From assembly GCF_000515415.1 (NCBI RefSeq), contig NZ_KI911783.1:2470392-2534391 (forward strand): 64,000 nucleotides of DNA. Direction: 5' to 3'. Of the stretch, positions 1 through 8,957 are shown in pieces. How positions within the stretch are numbered: position 1 is the first letter of the stretch; the number at the start of each line of letters is the position of its first letter. The notes under the pieces were generated by a model. That model worked only from the letters and a program-made list of their open reading frames with translations. It had not been told where the DNA came from and ran no database searches. This DNA is from Bradyrhizobium sp. WSM1417 (lineage in GTDB: Bacteria; Pseudomonadota; Alphaproteobacteria; Rhizobiales; Xanthobacteraceae). The position numbers and the translations under genes are program-made.

Positions 1-1095
1 GAAGACGACCGACTGCGCAGCCTCAAGCCGCGCAGCGGGGTCGATTTCACATCGAATGATTATCTGGCGCTGGCGAGCGCGCCGCGCATGAAAAAGGCTA
101 TCACGGCCGCGCTCGAGGCGGGGACCCCGATCGGGGCCGGCGGGTCGCGGCTGCTGCGTGGCAATTGCGACGAACACGAAAGTCTCGAGGCGGAAGCAGC
201 TCAGTTCTTTGGGGCGGACGCGGCGCTTTTCTTTGCCGGCGGCTATGTCGCAAATTTTGCAGTCCTGACAACACTGCCCCAGCGGGGTGATCTGCTTGTT
301 CTCGATTCTCTTGTGCACGCAAGCGTTCATGAAGGAGCGCGTGCTGGCCGGGCCGAGTTTCGTCTAAGCGCCCATAATGATCCTCAGTCGGTCGAAAGCA
401 CAATTTGTGACTGGCGGGCTGCGGGCGGAACCGGTCGCGTCTGGATCGTGGTTGAAAGTCTCTACAGCATGGATGGCGATTTCGCCCCGCTCAAAGAACT
501 GATCGCGATCGCCGATCGCCATGATGCGTTTGTCGTAGTGGATGAGGCCCATGCCACGGGCGTTTACGGCGAGCAGGGTCGAGGGCTCACGGCGCCTTAT
601 CAAAGGCGCGAGAACCTCTTGGTTGTCCATACCTGCGGCAAAGCACTGGGAGCGGCCGGCGCGCTTGTCACGGCCGCAGGCGTGCTGCGCGAGTTCCTGG
701 TCAACCGCTGCCGTCCATTCATCTTCGCCACCGCGCCCTCGCCATTGATGGCAGTCGCCGTGCGGGAGGCATTGCTGATCCTGCGGGAGGAGCCCGGGCG
801 GCAGCAGCGTTTGGCCAAGCTGGTCGCGTTCACGCATCGAGAGATTGGCGCGCGCGGCGGGCGAAGTCCCTCGGACTCGCAGATCGTGCCCTATATTGTG
901 GGCGACAACGCGCGTGCGATGCGGCTCGCATCGAGACTGCAGGCGCGCGGCTTCGATATTCGCGCGATCCGGCCGCCAACCGTGCCGGCGGGCACGGCTC
1001 GTCTGCGAATTTCACTGACGCTTAACGTGGCGGAGGATGACGTGCGTGCAATGCTCGATGCTCTGTTCGAGGAGACAAGAGATGGAGCTCGATGA
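1..1095 (+). CDS. bioF: 8-amino-7-oxononanoate synthase, 5' end outside the window
   Basis: PLP-dependent condensation of pimeloyl thioester with L-alanine, giving the biotin precursor 8-amino-7-oxononanoate in the cytoplasm. The frame is open from base 1 with family sequence (DFTSNDYLALA), so the true start lies upstream and the ATG at 88 is internal. Visible motifs are the glycine-rich GGSRLLRGN segment, VVVDEAHATGVYG (the PLP-ring aspartate region) and the Schiff-base lysine in HTCGKALGAAG. The C-terminus is normal and ends just before a degenerate copy of the bioD start. It heads a bioF-bioD-bioA run on the same strand. The identification is firm; only the N-terminus is unseen. Confidence 0.95.
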   Translation, partial: EDDRLRSLKPRSGVDFTSNDYLALASAPRMKKAITAALEAGTPIGAGGSRLLRGNCDEHESLEAEAAQFFGADAALFFAGGYVANFAVLTTLPQRGDLLVLDSLVHASVHEGARAGRAEFRLSAHNDPQSVESTICDWRAAGGTGRVWIVVESLYSMDGDFAPLKELIAIADRHDAFVVVDEAHATGVYGEQGRGLTAPYQRRENLLVVHTCGKALGAAGALVTAAGVLREFLVNRCRPFIFATAPSPLMAVAVREALLILREEPGRQQRLAKLVAFTHREIGARGGRSPSDSQIVPYIVGDNARAMRLASRLQARGFDIRAIRPPTVPAGTARLRISLTLNVAEDDVRAMLDALFEETRDGAR

Positions 1096-1264
1096 TCACG
1101 GGTTCGTGGTGGCTTATACGGCGTACCGGGATGAGAAAAACGTTTTAGCGGCCGGATTCACCCATCTCTTCGGTGCAATCCTCTTGCAAACCATTCAGGC
1201 CGGCCCCGAACGGGAGCCGGTGGAACTCGTCCACGGCTGGGCAGTGAAGCGTTCCGACGCTTAG
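1092..1264 (+). pseudogene. degenerate copy of the bioD 5' end
   Basis: Just after bioF the sequence aligns by eye with the first ~130 bp of the intact bioD at 1497. It has the same start context (GAGCTCGATGA against GAAGCTCGATGA), a worn P-loop (RTGMRKT in place of DTGIGKT) and the later ACCATTCAGGCCGG stretch, but the frame hits TAG after 18 codons. It is the leftover of a duplicated bioF/bioD junction and cannot make a product. Confidence 0.75.
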
Positions 1265-1437
1265 AACGCCCCTCGTTGTTTGCTTAAGTACCCCCCAGGC
1301 CTCGACGCTTGTCACATGAAAGCTTTGCATTCTCCGAATTAGCTACGGAATTCGGCAGCGAACGGCCCAGCAATAGGGAAATTCGGCTGAGCGCCCCGGC
1401 AATAATGGGCGCAAAAGATGAAAGACTTCCGGTCGAG

Positions 1438-1500
1438 CAAGACGACAAGGTGCGTTCAGTGCTCGACGTGTTTATTGAGGCGAGAGGTGAAGCTCGATGA
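1438..1500 (+). pseudogene. degenerate copy of the bioF 3' end
   Basis: The codons just before bioD read [21 protein letters not shown] and stop, which mirrors the real bioF C-terminus EDDVRAMLDALFEETRDGAR. Its TGA overlaps the bioD ATG just as an intact bioF would. It is therefore the second bioF tail of a tandem duplication whose middle has been lost. It may still provide the ribosome-binding site for bioD. Confidence 0.75.
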
Positions 1501-2129
1501 GTCAGCGGATCGTGGTGACAGGCACAGACACCGGAATCGGAAAAACGGTGTTTTCCGCGGGACTCGCCGATCTCCTCGGCGCGAATTATTGGAAACCGAT
1601 TCAGGCCGGTCTCGAAGGAGAGACTGATGCCGAACTTGTCGCACGGCTCGGCGGTCTCTCGCCCGATCGCATCATGCCGGAGCTTTACCGACTTCGCACC
1701 CCCGTTTCGCCCCATCAGTCCGCTGAAATTGACGGAGTTCGCATGGAGCCAGATTCGCTCAATGTGCCAGACACCGGGGGGCGACCGTTGGTGATTGAGG
1801 GTGCTGGCGGCCTGATGGTGCCGCTGAGGGGCGATACACTCTACATTGATGTCTTCGAGCGATGGCGGCTTCCGGTCGTGCTTTGCGCGAGCACGGCGCT
1901 GGGCACCATTAATCATTCGCTGCTGTCGATAGAGGCTCTGCGAAGGCGCCAGATCCCCATTCTTGGAATTGCCTTCATTGGAGCACCAAATGCTGAGACC
2001 CAGATCGCTATTCGCGAGATTGGGCGGGCGCCTTGGTTAGGGCGATTGCCCTGGCTGTCGCCCCTCGCGGCAGACACGCTGCAGGCCGCCTTTAAGAACT
2101 CGTTCCGTGCCGATCAATTCAAGCAATGA
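1497..2129 (+). CDS. bioD: ATP-dependent dethiobiotin synthetase
   Basis: Closes the ureido ring of dethiobiotin from 7,8-diaminopelargonate, CO2 and ATP. The 210-residue product has the usual family length. It shows the N-terminal P-loop [15 protein letters not shown], the KPIQAG segment with the catalytic lysine, [11 protein letters not shown] and the [11 protein letters not shown] motif. The start overlaps the stop of the vestigial bioF tail (ATGA), and the stop overlaps the bioA start (ATGA), so the genes are probably translationally coupled. No damage is seen. Confidence 0.95.
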   Translation: MSQRIVVTGTDTGIGKTVFSAGLADLLGANYWKPIQAGLEGETDAELVARLGGLSPDRIMPELYRLRTPVSPHQSAEIDGVRMEPDSLNVPDTGGRPLVIEGAGGLMVPLRGDTLYIDVFERWRLPVVLCASTALGTINHSLLSIEALRRRQIPILGIAFIGAPNAETQIAIREIGRAPWLGRLPWLSPLAADTLQAAFKNSFRADQFKQ

Positions 2130-3391
2130 CGACGAAGCCGAAGTCGCCGATCTGGCATCCGTTCACACAACATGCGCTGCAAGAGGAGATGACAGAGGTT
2201 GTGCGGGGAGATGGCGCCTATCTCCACACCGCTGATGGTCGTCGAGTTATCGATGCTATATCATCCTGGTGGGTGGTGACCCATGGGCATTGCCATCCTC
2301 ATATCGTGAGCGCCATCCAGGAACAGGCAGGCAAGCTCAATCAGATTATCTTCGCAGGCTACACCCACGAACCGGCGGAGCAGCTTGCTGCACAACTCTT
2401 GAAACTCGCACCCGATCGCCTCGCGCATGTCTTCTTCTCGGACAGTGGCTCGACCAGCGTGGAAGTGGCGCTAAAAATGGCAGTCGGCTACTGGCACAAC
2501 ATCGGCAAGCAGCGAAGATGCATTGTCGTGATGCAACATTCCTACCACGGGGACACAATTGGTGCGATGTCGGTCGGTGCTCGAGGGGTATTCAACGTGC
2601 GATACGCGCCCTTCCTGTTCGACGTGACCTCAGTCCCGTTTCCTGCGAGAGGTCATGAGCAGGCGACACTGGATGCGCTGGAGGCGGCTTGTCGAAACGA
2701 AATGCCCGCCGCTTTTATTGTAGAGCCGCTGATTTTGGGGGCAGGTGGGATGCTGATGTACCCGGCGTGGGTGCTAAGAGAGATGAAGCGGATCTGCGAG
2801 GCCTCTGATGTCCTGTTCATTGCCGACGAGGTCATGACCGGCTGGGGCCGCACCGGAAGCTTATTCGCCTGCGAACAGGCCAATGTCATTCCCGACCTCG
2901 CCTGCTACTCCAAAGGCCTCACGGGTGGGACGCTTCCGCTCGCGGTGACACTGTGCCGGGCGGATATTTTCGACGCGCACTATTCGAAGGATCGTACACG
3001 GACATTCTTTCACTCGAGTTCTTATACAGCGAACCCGGTGGCTTGCGCCGCCGCAATCGCCAACCTCGATCTCTGGCAGGATCCGGAAACTCGCCAGCGC
3101 GTGGCGTCGGTCGGTACGATGCAAGAAGAGGCGCTAGAGCTATTCCGCGCCGACCGACGCTTCGAAAAGGTCCGTCGGACTGGCACCATCGCAGCACTCG
3201 ATCTGAAAGCGAGCGATGCAGGCTATCTGGCCGAACTCGGTCCGAAGCTTCAGGCCTTCTTTAAACAGCGAAATCTGCTGCTGCGGCCGCTCGGGAACAC
3301 GATCTACGTGATGCCTCCTTATTGTGTCACAGCGGCAGACCTTGACGAAATCTACAGCAGCATCAGGGATGCGGCCGATGCACTGACCTGA
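2126..3391 (+). CDS. bioA: adenosylmethionine-8-amino-7-oxononanoate aminotransferase
   Basis: Class III PLP aminotransferase that transfers an amino group from S-adenosylmethionine to give 7,8-diaminopelargonate. The 421-residue product has the usual length. Motifs include [13 protein letters not shown] near the N-terminus, [42 protein letters not shown] and the PLP lysine in [14 protein letters not shown]. The start overlaps bioD by four bases. With bioF and bioD it makes three of the late biotin steps; bioB and a bioZ-like gene are not in this window and may lie upstream. Confidence 0.96.
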   Translation: MTTKPKSPIWHPFTQHALQEEMTEVVRGDGAYLHTADGRRVIDAISSWWVVTHGHCHPHIVSAIQEQAGKLNQIIFAGYTHEPAEQLAAQLLKLAPDRLAHVFFSDSGSTSVEVALKMAVGYWHNIGKQRRCIVVMQHSYHGDTIGAMSVGARGVFNVRYAPFLFDVTSVPFPARGHEQATLDALEAACRNEMPAAFIVEPLILGAGGMLMYPAWVLREMKRICEASDVLFIADEVMTGWGRTGSLFACEQANVIPDLACYSKGLTGGTLPLAVTLCRADIFDAHYSKDRTRTFFHSSSYTANPVACAAAIANLDLWQDPETRQRVASVGTMQEEALELFRADRRFEKVRRTGTIAALDLKASDAGYLAELGPKLQAFFKQRNLLLRPLGNTIYVMPPYCVTAADLDEIYSSIRDAADALT

Positions 3392-3417
3392 CGTCTCGCT
3401 TTCCACGCCTTCTCTCC

Positions 3418-3443
3418 GGGGCCCAAGCACCTCAGCTTGGCCC
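3418..3443 (+). terminator. stem-loop after the bio operon
   Basis: GGGCCCAAGC and GCTTGGCCC form a stem of about nine pairs with one bulged C and a six-base loop, 27 bases after the bioA stop. There is no T-tract, so it may be an mRNA-end stabiliser rather than an intrinsic terminator. Confidence 0.35.
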
Positions 3444-3870
3444 ATGCGAGTCGCAACTCTGCACCCTCACTCGCCCGCAGTCATTATTGCCTCTCAAACA
3501 GCCGAGGAAGAAGGTGAGCTATCGCCTTTGACCGCGCAAAGGCAGCGTGCCGCTTACAAGCCGTAGAGCGCCGCTAGGCGCCTCTTGCGCGATGGCAGCT
3601 GAAATCCATCGAGAAAAGCTGCACAAACGCAGGAATTTGTCGCGCGTGGCCAGCTCATTGCCGGAATCGAGATTGGATACTTATTACATTTGCGACTGTC
3701 GCGGAAGCACTCAGATGGATCGCGCCGCGCGCATCAGCATCAGGCTCAAGCCCTTGCGGCCGGTGTCCCGCACGGATCGCAAAACTTGGCACCGCCCCTG
3801 CCGTGTGCGGGCAGTGGTGCTGCGGAAGAAAATGCCCAAGGTGTCCACGTAACGCCGACAGGAGGCGAGA
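3444..3870. other. no gene recognised
   Basis: About 430 bases between the bio hairpin and the next small gene. Short open frames exist on both strands but none has a recognisable motif together with a ribosome-binding site. Confidence 0.5.
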
Positions 3871-4116
3871 ATGCGAAACAGCTCCCATAGTTGTCACCAC
3901 GATCAGTCAAGGTGCTGCGCGGTGTGCGGCGGAAAGTTTGGGCTGGTCCGCCATTATTCCTGGCGCACGGCTCTTTGCTCTAAGAAATGCGTTGGCCGCT
4001 TCAAAGCCCGGCGCGAGGCCGATCACATCTGGCTTTGCTTGCTGCACTTGGCTCAAGACACGGCACGACCAAATGCGGCAGAGAATGCAAAAGCGACAAG
4101 GGCGGTGGCTGAGTAG
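3871..4116 (+). CDS. small cysteine-rich protein, zinc-ribbon-like
   Basis: An 81-residue product with CAVCGGKFGLVRHYSWRT and LCSKKCVGRFKARREAD, i.e. two CxxC/CxxxC knuckles spaced like a small zinc ribbon. From memory, similar short proteins are common in bradyrhizobial genomes; their function is unknown. The start has a good ribosome-binding site (AGGAGGCGAG). The tail after WL is long and compositionally unlike the rest, which suggests a frameshift has replaced the original short C-terminus. Confidence 0.55.
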   Translation: MRNSSHSCHHDQSRCCAVCGGKFGLVRHYSWRTALCSKKCVGRFKARREADHIWLCLLHLAQDTARPNAAENAKATRAVAE

Positions 4117-4123
4117 GATTTTC

Positions 4124-4342
4124 ATGGTATCAAAGTATCAAGCGACAGAGAGGTCGGCGACAATCATCGATTTCACTGCTTACAGGACCAACAAGCGTGC
4201 TGCGGCTGGGTCGTCAAGGAACCAGGTTTGCTCGACTGCACCGAATAGCGCGATCGTACCTCTCTATGTGTTTTGGCTTTTCCTGGCTTGGACCCCATTA
4301 GGTTTGATGGGTCTGCCCGTAACGGAAAACCAACGTTCATGA
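4124..4342 (+). CDS. small predicted membrane protein
   Basis: A 72-residue product starting at ATG 4124 behind TAGGATTTTC. It has a polar N-terminus containing SATIIDFTAYRTNKRAA and one hydrophobic segment near residues 46-64 (VPLYVFWLFLAWTPLGLMGL). The IDF-AYR pattern resembles small hypothetical rhizobial proteins, which is the main reason for calling it. Function unknown. Confidence 0.45.
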   Translation: MVSKYQATERSATIIDFTAYRTNKRAAAGSSRNQVCSTAPNSAIVPLYVFWLFLAWTPLGLMGLPVTENQRS

Positions 4343-4746
4343 TGCCGAGCACGCTGCTGCTCGTTGATTTTCGGTGCTACTATGCGATTCAGTCGCTCAA
4401 GGTTCCTTTGACGATAGGATAGTCGCGCGCGCAGTTCGCAACCTCCTGTGAGCATTTGTGCTCTAGCCTAGCGAGTCCGCGGAAGAATCAATGCCCTCTT
4501 GTTTACCGGCATTCGAGTTCCGGAATTCACATCGCCTGATGTCCGGCATGCTGTTCTCGCTTATCTAAACATGCGGTTTGATCCAGTGAAGACGTCGTTC
4601 GAGAACGTCGAGTTTCCCGAGTCCGGTAGGTTGGTTAGTCGAGGTCGACAGTAACCGATCGACTTCGCAGCTGGCTCAACAACCGCCGGAAACTGCGGCA
4701 ATCCAACCTAGTCTCTCCACACGTTGGTGTGGTAGCTCCAAGAGCC
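4343..4746. other. no gene recognised
   Basis: About 400 bases with many stops in all frames. Nothing was identified before the 3' end of the hemN relic on the minus strand. Confidence 0.5.
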
Positions 4747-5354
4747 TCATACTGTGCGGCTGTGAGTCGGCACTGACTGCGCCAGATGAGCATCGAATGC
4801 GGACGCCACAGTCCTGACGAGAAACTCGGCGCCTTTCCTGACGAACAGTCGCTCGTCGCCGTCCATGGTCACTGCGCCGTCTGGAATCAGGCTATCAGCC
4901 GCGAGCGATCGACGATGGCCGACTTCGGATCGCGACCGAGCGACCTTCGACAGGTCGAGGGCCATGTCGCACATCAGTCGCTCGATTAGATCGGCTCGGA
5001 AGCGATCGTCACCCGTGAAGGCATACCGCTTGAGGGTGGCGGGCCGGTCGTGGGCGATGCGCGCCAGGTAATCACGGGTTACCACGACGTTCTGTGCGAA
5101 TCCCTGCGGCATCCTTCCGATGGCGCTTGCCCCTAGCCCGATCAGCGTTTCGGCGGTGTCGTCGGTGTAACCCGGAAGTTCCGACGCAGCCGCCCCTGGC
5201 GCTTCGCCGCAGCAAGATTGTCGCCGGGTAGGGCGAAATGGTCGAAGCCAATGCGCACATAGCCCGCGTCGACCGTAAGCGCGAAGCCGATACCCTTGCT
5301 TCAGAATTCGAATGAACGTGCGAAAGAAGCCTCCGGCTTGGACGGAGGTTTGGG

Positions 5355-5777
5355 ATGGGATTGGACAGCAAAAAGGACGTCCATTTGGACGGCTCAACGA
5401 GGGGGTCGGTGAGCCGGCTGGAGGTTCTTGAAGGACCATCGGGGCGCCGCGTACGTTCGGAAGCCGAGAGAGCTCGGATCGTCGCCGAGAGTCTGTTACC
5501 CGGTGCCCAGGTGTCCGAGGTGGCGCGCAAGCACGGAGCGACGCGCTGGCAGATCTACGATTGGCGGCGGCGGTTTCGACAGCGAGGCATGTTGCCGCCG
5601 CGCGAGGCATCGCAGCCGACATTCGCGCCGCTGGTCGTGGAAGGTGCGTTGGAGGAGCGTCAGGTTCCGGCGATCAAGCTCGAGATCTCGATCGGCGATG
5701 TCGTGCTGCGGACGGACACAGCCATAGATGGCGAGCAGCTGTCCCGTGTGATCCGCGCGATGCGAGCGTCACGATGA
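5355..5777 (+). CDS. tnpA: IS66 accessory protein TnpA (helix-turn-helix)
   Basis: A 140-residue product with the transposase_8-like helix-turn-helix of IS66 OrfA: RIVAESLLPGAQVSEVARK followed by HGATRWQIYDWRRRF. The C-terminal part IKLEISIGDVVLRTDT is typical of this ORF. A strong Shine-Dalgarno (GGAGG) lies upstream. Its stop overlaps the tnpB start (ATGA). It probably contributes to DNA binding during transposition. Confidence 0.9.
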   Translation: MGLDSKKDVHLDGSTRGSVSRLEVLEGPSGRRVRSEAERARIVAESLLPGAQVSEVARKHGATRWQIYDWRRRFRQRGMLPPREASQPTFAPLVVEGALEERQVPAIKLEISIGDVVLRTDTAIDGEQLSRVIRAMRASR

Positions 5778-6127
5778 TCGCGGCCGGTGCCGATCTGAAG
5801 ATTTACATCGCGACGCGGCCGATCGACTTCCGCTGTGGCCACGATGGGCTTGCGGCGAAGGTGCAGGAGATGCTTCGTCTCGACCCGTTCAGCGGCGCAG
5901 CCTTCGTGTTCCGATCGAAACGAGCGGACCGGATCAAGATTTTGGTCTGGGATCGAACGGGTCTGGTGTTGGTGCACAAGCGTCTTGAAGGTTGCAAGTT
6001 CGTTTGGCCAACGATCGCAGACGGCGTGATACGGATATCGCCGGCGATGTTCGCAGCCCTGTTCGAGGGGCTGGATTGGAGGTTGGTCCGCCCGGAAGAA
6101 GCGCGGCGTCCCCAGGCGGCTGGATAA
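5774..6127 (+). CDS. tnpB: IS66 accessory protein TnpB (Orf2)
   Basis: A 117-residue product with the conserved IS66 Orf2 pattern: IYIATRPIDFRCGHDGLAA, then FVFRSKRADRIKILVWDRTG and a C-terminal FEGLDWRLV. The start overlaps the tnpA stop by four bases. The protein is needed for IS66 transposition but its biochemical role is not known. It appears intact. Confidence 0.92.
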   Translation: MIAAGADLKIYIATRPIDFRCGHDGLAAKVQEMLRLDPFSGAAFVFRSKRADRIKILVWDRTGLVLVHKRLEGCKFVWPTIADGVIRISPAMFAALFEGLDWRLVRPEEARRPQAAG

Positions 6128-6196
6128 CTGCGGCAGAATGACTCGGCAGCTATTTTGAATGTGGCACGCGCGGCGGCGATGTGCTCGAAATAGCGC

Positions 6197-7786
6197 ATGA
6201 GCATCGCGGCGCTGCGCGACGAAAATGAACAATTGAAAGCGCTTTTGGCGCAAACGCAGGCGGCCTTGAGCGAACATCAGGCGGCGCTGGCGACGTCGGA
6301 AGAGGCGCGGCGTCGGTTGGAGGTCATTCTCGGCGAATTGCGACGCGAGAAGTTCGGCGCGACGTCCGAGAAGCTGCGGCCAGATCAGTATCACTTGCCG
6401 CTGGAAGACGTGGAGATCGCGCAAGGCATCCTGGACGCGGCGCAGGAGAGAGCCGAGGCTGTGATCAAGGGCCGATCGCGGAGCGCGCCGGATCAAGGTT
6501 CTCATCGCAATCGCGGCTGCCTGCCTGCCCATTTGCCGCGGGTGGAACGGATCATCGAGCCTGCGAGTACGCTTTGCCCGTGCGGTTGCGGCGCCATGAC
6601 GAAGATCGGCGAGGACGTCAGCCAGCGCCTCGACGTGATCCCGGCGCAATGGCGCGTGCTGGTCACACGCCGCCCAAAATACATCTGTCGCCGCTGCTCC
6701 GGCCCCGTCGTGCAGGCGCACGCACCGGAGCACGTCGTGCCCGGCGGGCTGCCGACCGAAGCGGCCATCGCGCATGTGATCGTCTCCAAATTTGGCGACC
6801 ATACGCCATTTTACCGTCAGGCCGAGATCTATGCGCGCCAGGGCATCCGGCTTGATCGGGCGACACTGGGCAACTGGTCCGGCCGCGCCTGCTTCCATCT
6901 TCAGCCCATCGCGGAACACATGCGCCACCACCTGGCCATGGCGGATCGGCTGTTCATGGACGAGACCAAGGCGCCGGTACTCGATCCGGGGCGCGGCCAA
7001 ACGAAGAAAGGCTACTTCTGGGCGATTGCCTCAGACGACCGCGGCCACAGCGGCCCAAGTCCGCCGATCGTGCTGTTCCGATATGCCCCCAGTCGCAGCG
7101 GTGCCTTCGCTGAGCAATTCCTGGATGGCTTTGGCGGACGCTTCCTGCAATGCGATGCCTATGACGGTTATGATCGACTGACCGAAGTCGCTCGACTGCA
7201 AGGGCCTTGGACGCTCGTGCATTGCTGGAGCCACTTGCGCCGACGCTTCGTCAAATTGGCCCGCAATAGCAAATCGCCGATCGCCGAGGCCGCCATTCGG
7301 CACATCGCACAGCTTTACGCCATCGAAGCCATGGTGCGCGGTGCATCGCCGGACATCCGGCTCGCCGCACGAAAGGAGCATTCGTTGGCTCTCGTCGCCG
7401 CTTTGAAAATGTGGTTCGAGAAGCAGCTGTCGATGATCTCCAGCGGTTCGACGCTCGCCGAGGACATCCGCTACGCGCTCAATCATTGGCAAGGTCTGAC
7501 CCGCTTCCTCGAAGACGGGCGCCTCGAGCTCGACACGAACCCTGTCGAGAACGCCATCCGGCCAGTCTGCCTGACCAGAAAAAATGCGCTCTTCGCCGGT
7601 CATGAGGTCGGAGCCGAAAACTGGGCCTTGCTCGCCTCGATCGTCGCCACCTGCAAGCTCAACGACGTCAACCCGGCCGCCTACATCGCCGAAACACTCG
7701 AGACGATCATCGACGGCCATCCCCATAGCCGCATCAAAGACCTCATGCCGTGGCGATTCCGCAAAACGTCAAGCCAGCCTCAATAG
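6197..7786 (+). CDS. tnpC: IS66-family DDE transposase TnpC
   Basis: The 529-residue transposase of the element. Order of parts: an N-terminal leucine-zipper-like region (about 1-60), a zinc-binding segment with CPCGCGAMTKIG and ICRRCSGPVVQ (about 115-175), then the DDE core with FMDETKAPV, FLQCDAYDGYDRL and the glutamate in DTNPVENAIRPVCL near residue 455. The C-terminal IS66 segment NDVNPAAYIAETLE is present. No frameshift or stop is seen, so the element may still be active. Confidence 0.94.
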   Translation: MSIAALRDENEQLKALLAQTQAALSEHQAALATSEEARRRLEVILGELRREKFGATSEKLRPDQYHLPLEDVEIAQGILDAAQERAEAVIKGRSRSAPDQGSHRNRGCLPAHLPRVERIIEPASTLCPCGCGAMTKIGEDVSQRLDVIPAQWRVLVTRRPKYICRRCSGPVVQAHAPEHVVPGGLPTEAAIAHVIVSKFGDHTPFYRQAEIYARQGIRLDRATLGNWSGRACFHLQPIAEHMRHHLAMADRLFMDETKAPVLDPGRGQTKKGYFWAIASDDRGHSGPSPPIVLFRYAPSRSGAFAEQFLDGFGGRFLQCDAYDGYDRLTEVARLQGPWTLVHCWSHLRRRFVKLARNSKSPIAEAAIRHIAQLYAIEAMVRGASPDIRLAARKEHSLALVAALKMWFEKQLSMISSGSTLAEDIRYALNHWQGLTRFLEDGRLELDTNPVENAIRPVCLTRKNALFAGHEVGAENWALLASIVATCKLNDVNPAAYIAETLETIIDGHPHSRIKDLMPWRFRKTSSQPQ

Positions 7787-8350
7787 GGTTGCGGCTAAGC
7801 GCTTACAGTCGACCAGGGCTTCCGCAATCAGTTCCGACTGAAGATGACGCTCGACTGTCTGGGGCAGGGCGTGTTCGTCGATCTTGCGCTGATGTTTCTT
7901 GAAGGAGGGCATATGCGCGTAACCGAACACCCACAAGCGATCCGGCCGGAGTTCGATGCATTTGGCGACCGTGTCTAGGCACGATTGCATGGTCTGAAGC
8001 GGCAGACCGTAGATAAGATTGAAGTTGAGCCAGCCGACGCCGGCTCGCCGCAGGCGCTCAACGCTCGTGGCGGTCTGCTCGAAAGTCTGCAGGCGGTTGA
8101 TGGCGCGCTGCACAACAGGATCGAAGCTCTACACCCCCAGGCTCGCGCGATTGACTCCGCTGTAGCCCAAACCCTCTGCGATCGGCTCGGTCAGGGTACG
8201 CGGATCGATCTCCCCGGCCATTTCGGCGCCGGGCAACACGAGATACGAGAAGCGGAGCGCGCCGACGAGATCGGCGAAGGCCTCGGGCGTCATGATCGTC
8301 GGCGTGCCGCCGCCAAAATGGATGTGCGAGATTGGAAGGCGTTGGCCGTA

Positions 8351-8957
8351 GTTTCGGCGATTAGGTGCGTGGAAGCCTGTCGTGACCGTACTATTGCGCC
8401 AGATTCCGATCTCATCTGTTTCTCCTTCAGCTGCGGAATTGTCTACCGACTTCGCTGAGGAGGCACATTGCGCTGGCGCAATCCTTTGGCCGTTCTGGGC
8501 TTCAACTCCGCCCGCAGTAGTTGGCACCACGTTTTGGCAGCTCTGAGGTGCTGCGCTCGCCCGCAGCCGGCAGAACGATCCGAGCCCGATTCAAATCGCG
8601 CTGCAATGTCACCGCTGAGCGGCAACATGCCTCAAGCACCTTGCGATCCTTTTTTCGAAAGCTGGACTTCTCTTGTTTCGAGTATCATCCCGATGTTGAA
8701 TCACCACTCACTATGAAAAGTGGGTACTAGGTCGATCAATCTGTCTATCGTTCGAGTTCGAAGCGGCTGCTCAACTTGGGTGTGCTCATTGACTCCGAAC
8801 TGCCGTCGTAGTCCTGTCGAGTTACTCAACTTTACCCAACCAGAGTTTGAAAAGCCGCTTACGACCGAACGCTGAGCGCTAGCCTTCCCGACACTACGGC
8901 CTCTGGAAGAGGAGGGGGCGCGTGGTCTACGGGCCAGAGAGCCCATCGGAGGGAATC
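8351..8957. other. spacer before the sugar-transport cluster, with a repeated CYCAAC motif
   Basis: No gene was recognised in about 600 bases. It should hold the promoter for the binding-protein gene at 8958. CTCAAC (8825-8830) and CCCAAC (8835-8840) are spaced exactly 10 bp apart. The same pattern occurs before the Tm-1-like gene at 23753-23778. No nod box or sigma-54 site was seen. Confidence 0.4.

Larger units (their letters stand above)
5275..7806 (+). mobile_element. IS66-family insertion sequence, complete
   Basis: A 2532-bp element with terminal inverted repeats that begin GTAAGCGC and share AGCCG and ACCCT over the first ~22 bases. It carries the three IS66 genes in order (tnpA, tnpB, tnpC). 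The flanks carry the host sequence CGTCGACC on the left (5267-5274) and AGTCGACC on the right (7807-7814), an 8-bp target duplication with one mismatch, as expected for IS66. It sits in the hemN relic. Confidence 0.92.
4747..8350 (-). pseudogene. hemN: hemN relic (oxygen-independent coproporphyrinogen III oxidase), split by IS66
   Basis: Two minus-strand pieces match one HemN protein. The upstream piece (about 8350-7807) has LPISHIHFGGGTP, GYSGVNRASLGV and NFNLIYGLPLQT; the downstream piece (5274-4747) has [19 protein letters not shown] and LTGDDRFRADLIER-type sequence. The halves rejoin in frame at V-D when the IS66 element at 5275-7806 is removed. Further damage: an amber TAG at 8129-8131 where the family has Gln after SLGV, a one-base frameshift near 5200 just before [10 protein letters not shown], and loss of the N-terminal third with the radical-SAM CxxxCxxC motif. 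HemN serves anaerobic haem synthesis, so another copy presumably exists elsewhere. Confidence 0.85.

Noticed and set aside
5660..7000. 446-codon minus-strand frame across IS66
   Set aside because: It is antisense to tnpB/tnpC, has no motif, and its length follows from the GC-rich coding strand.
8540..8957. nod box or type III (tts) box upstream of the sug-transport cluster
   Set aside because: Looked for because of the symbiosis context; no convincing match to either consensus.
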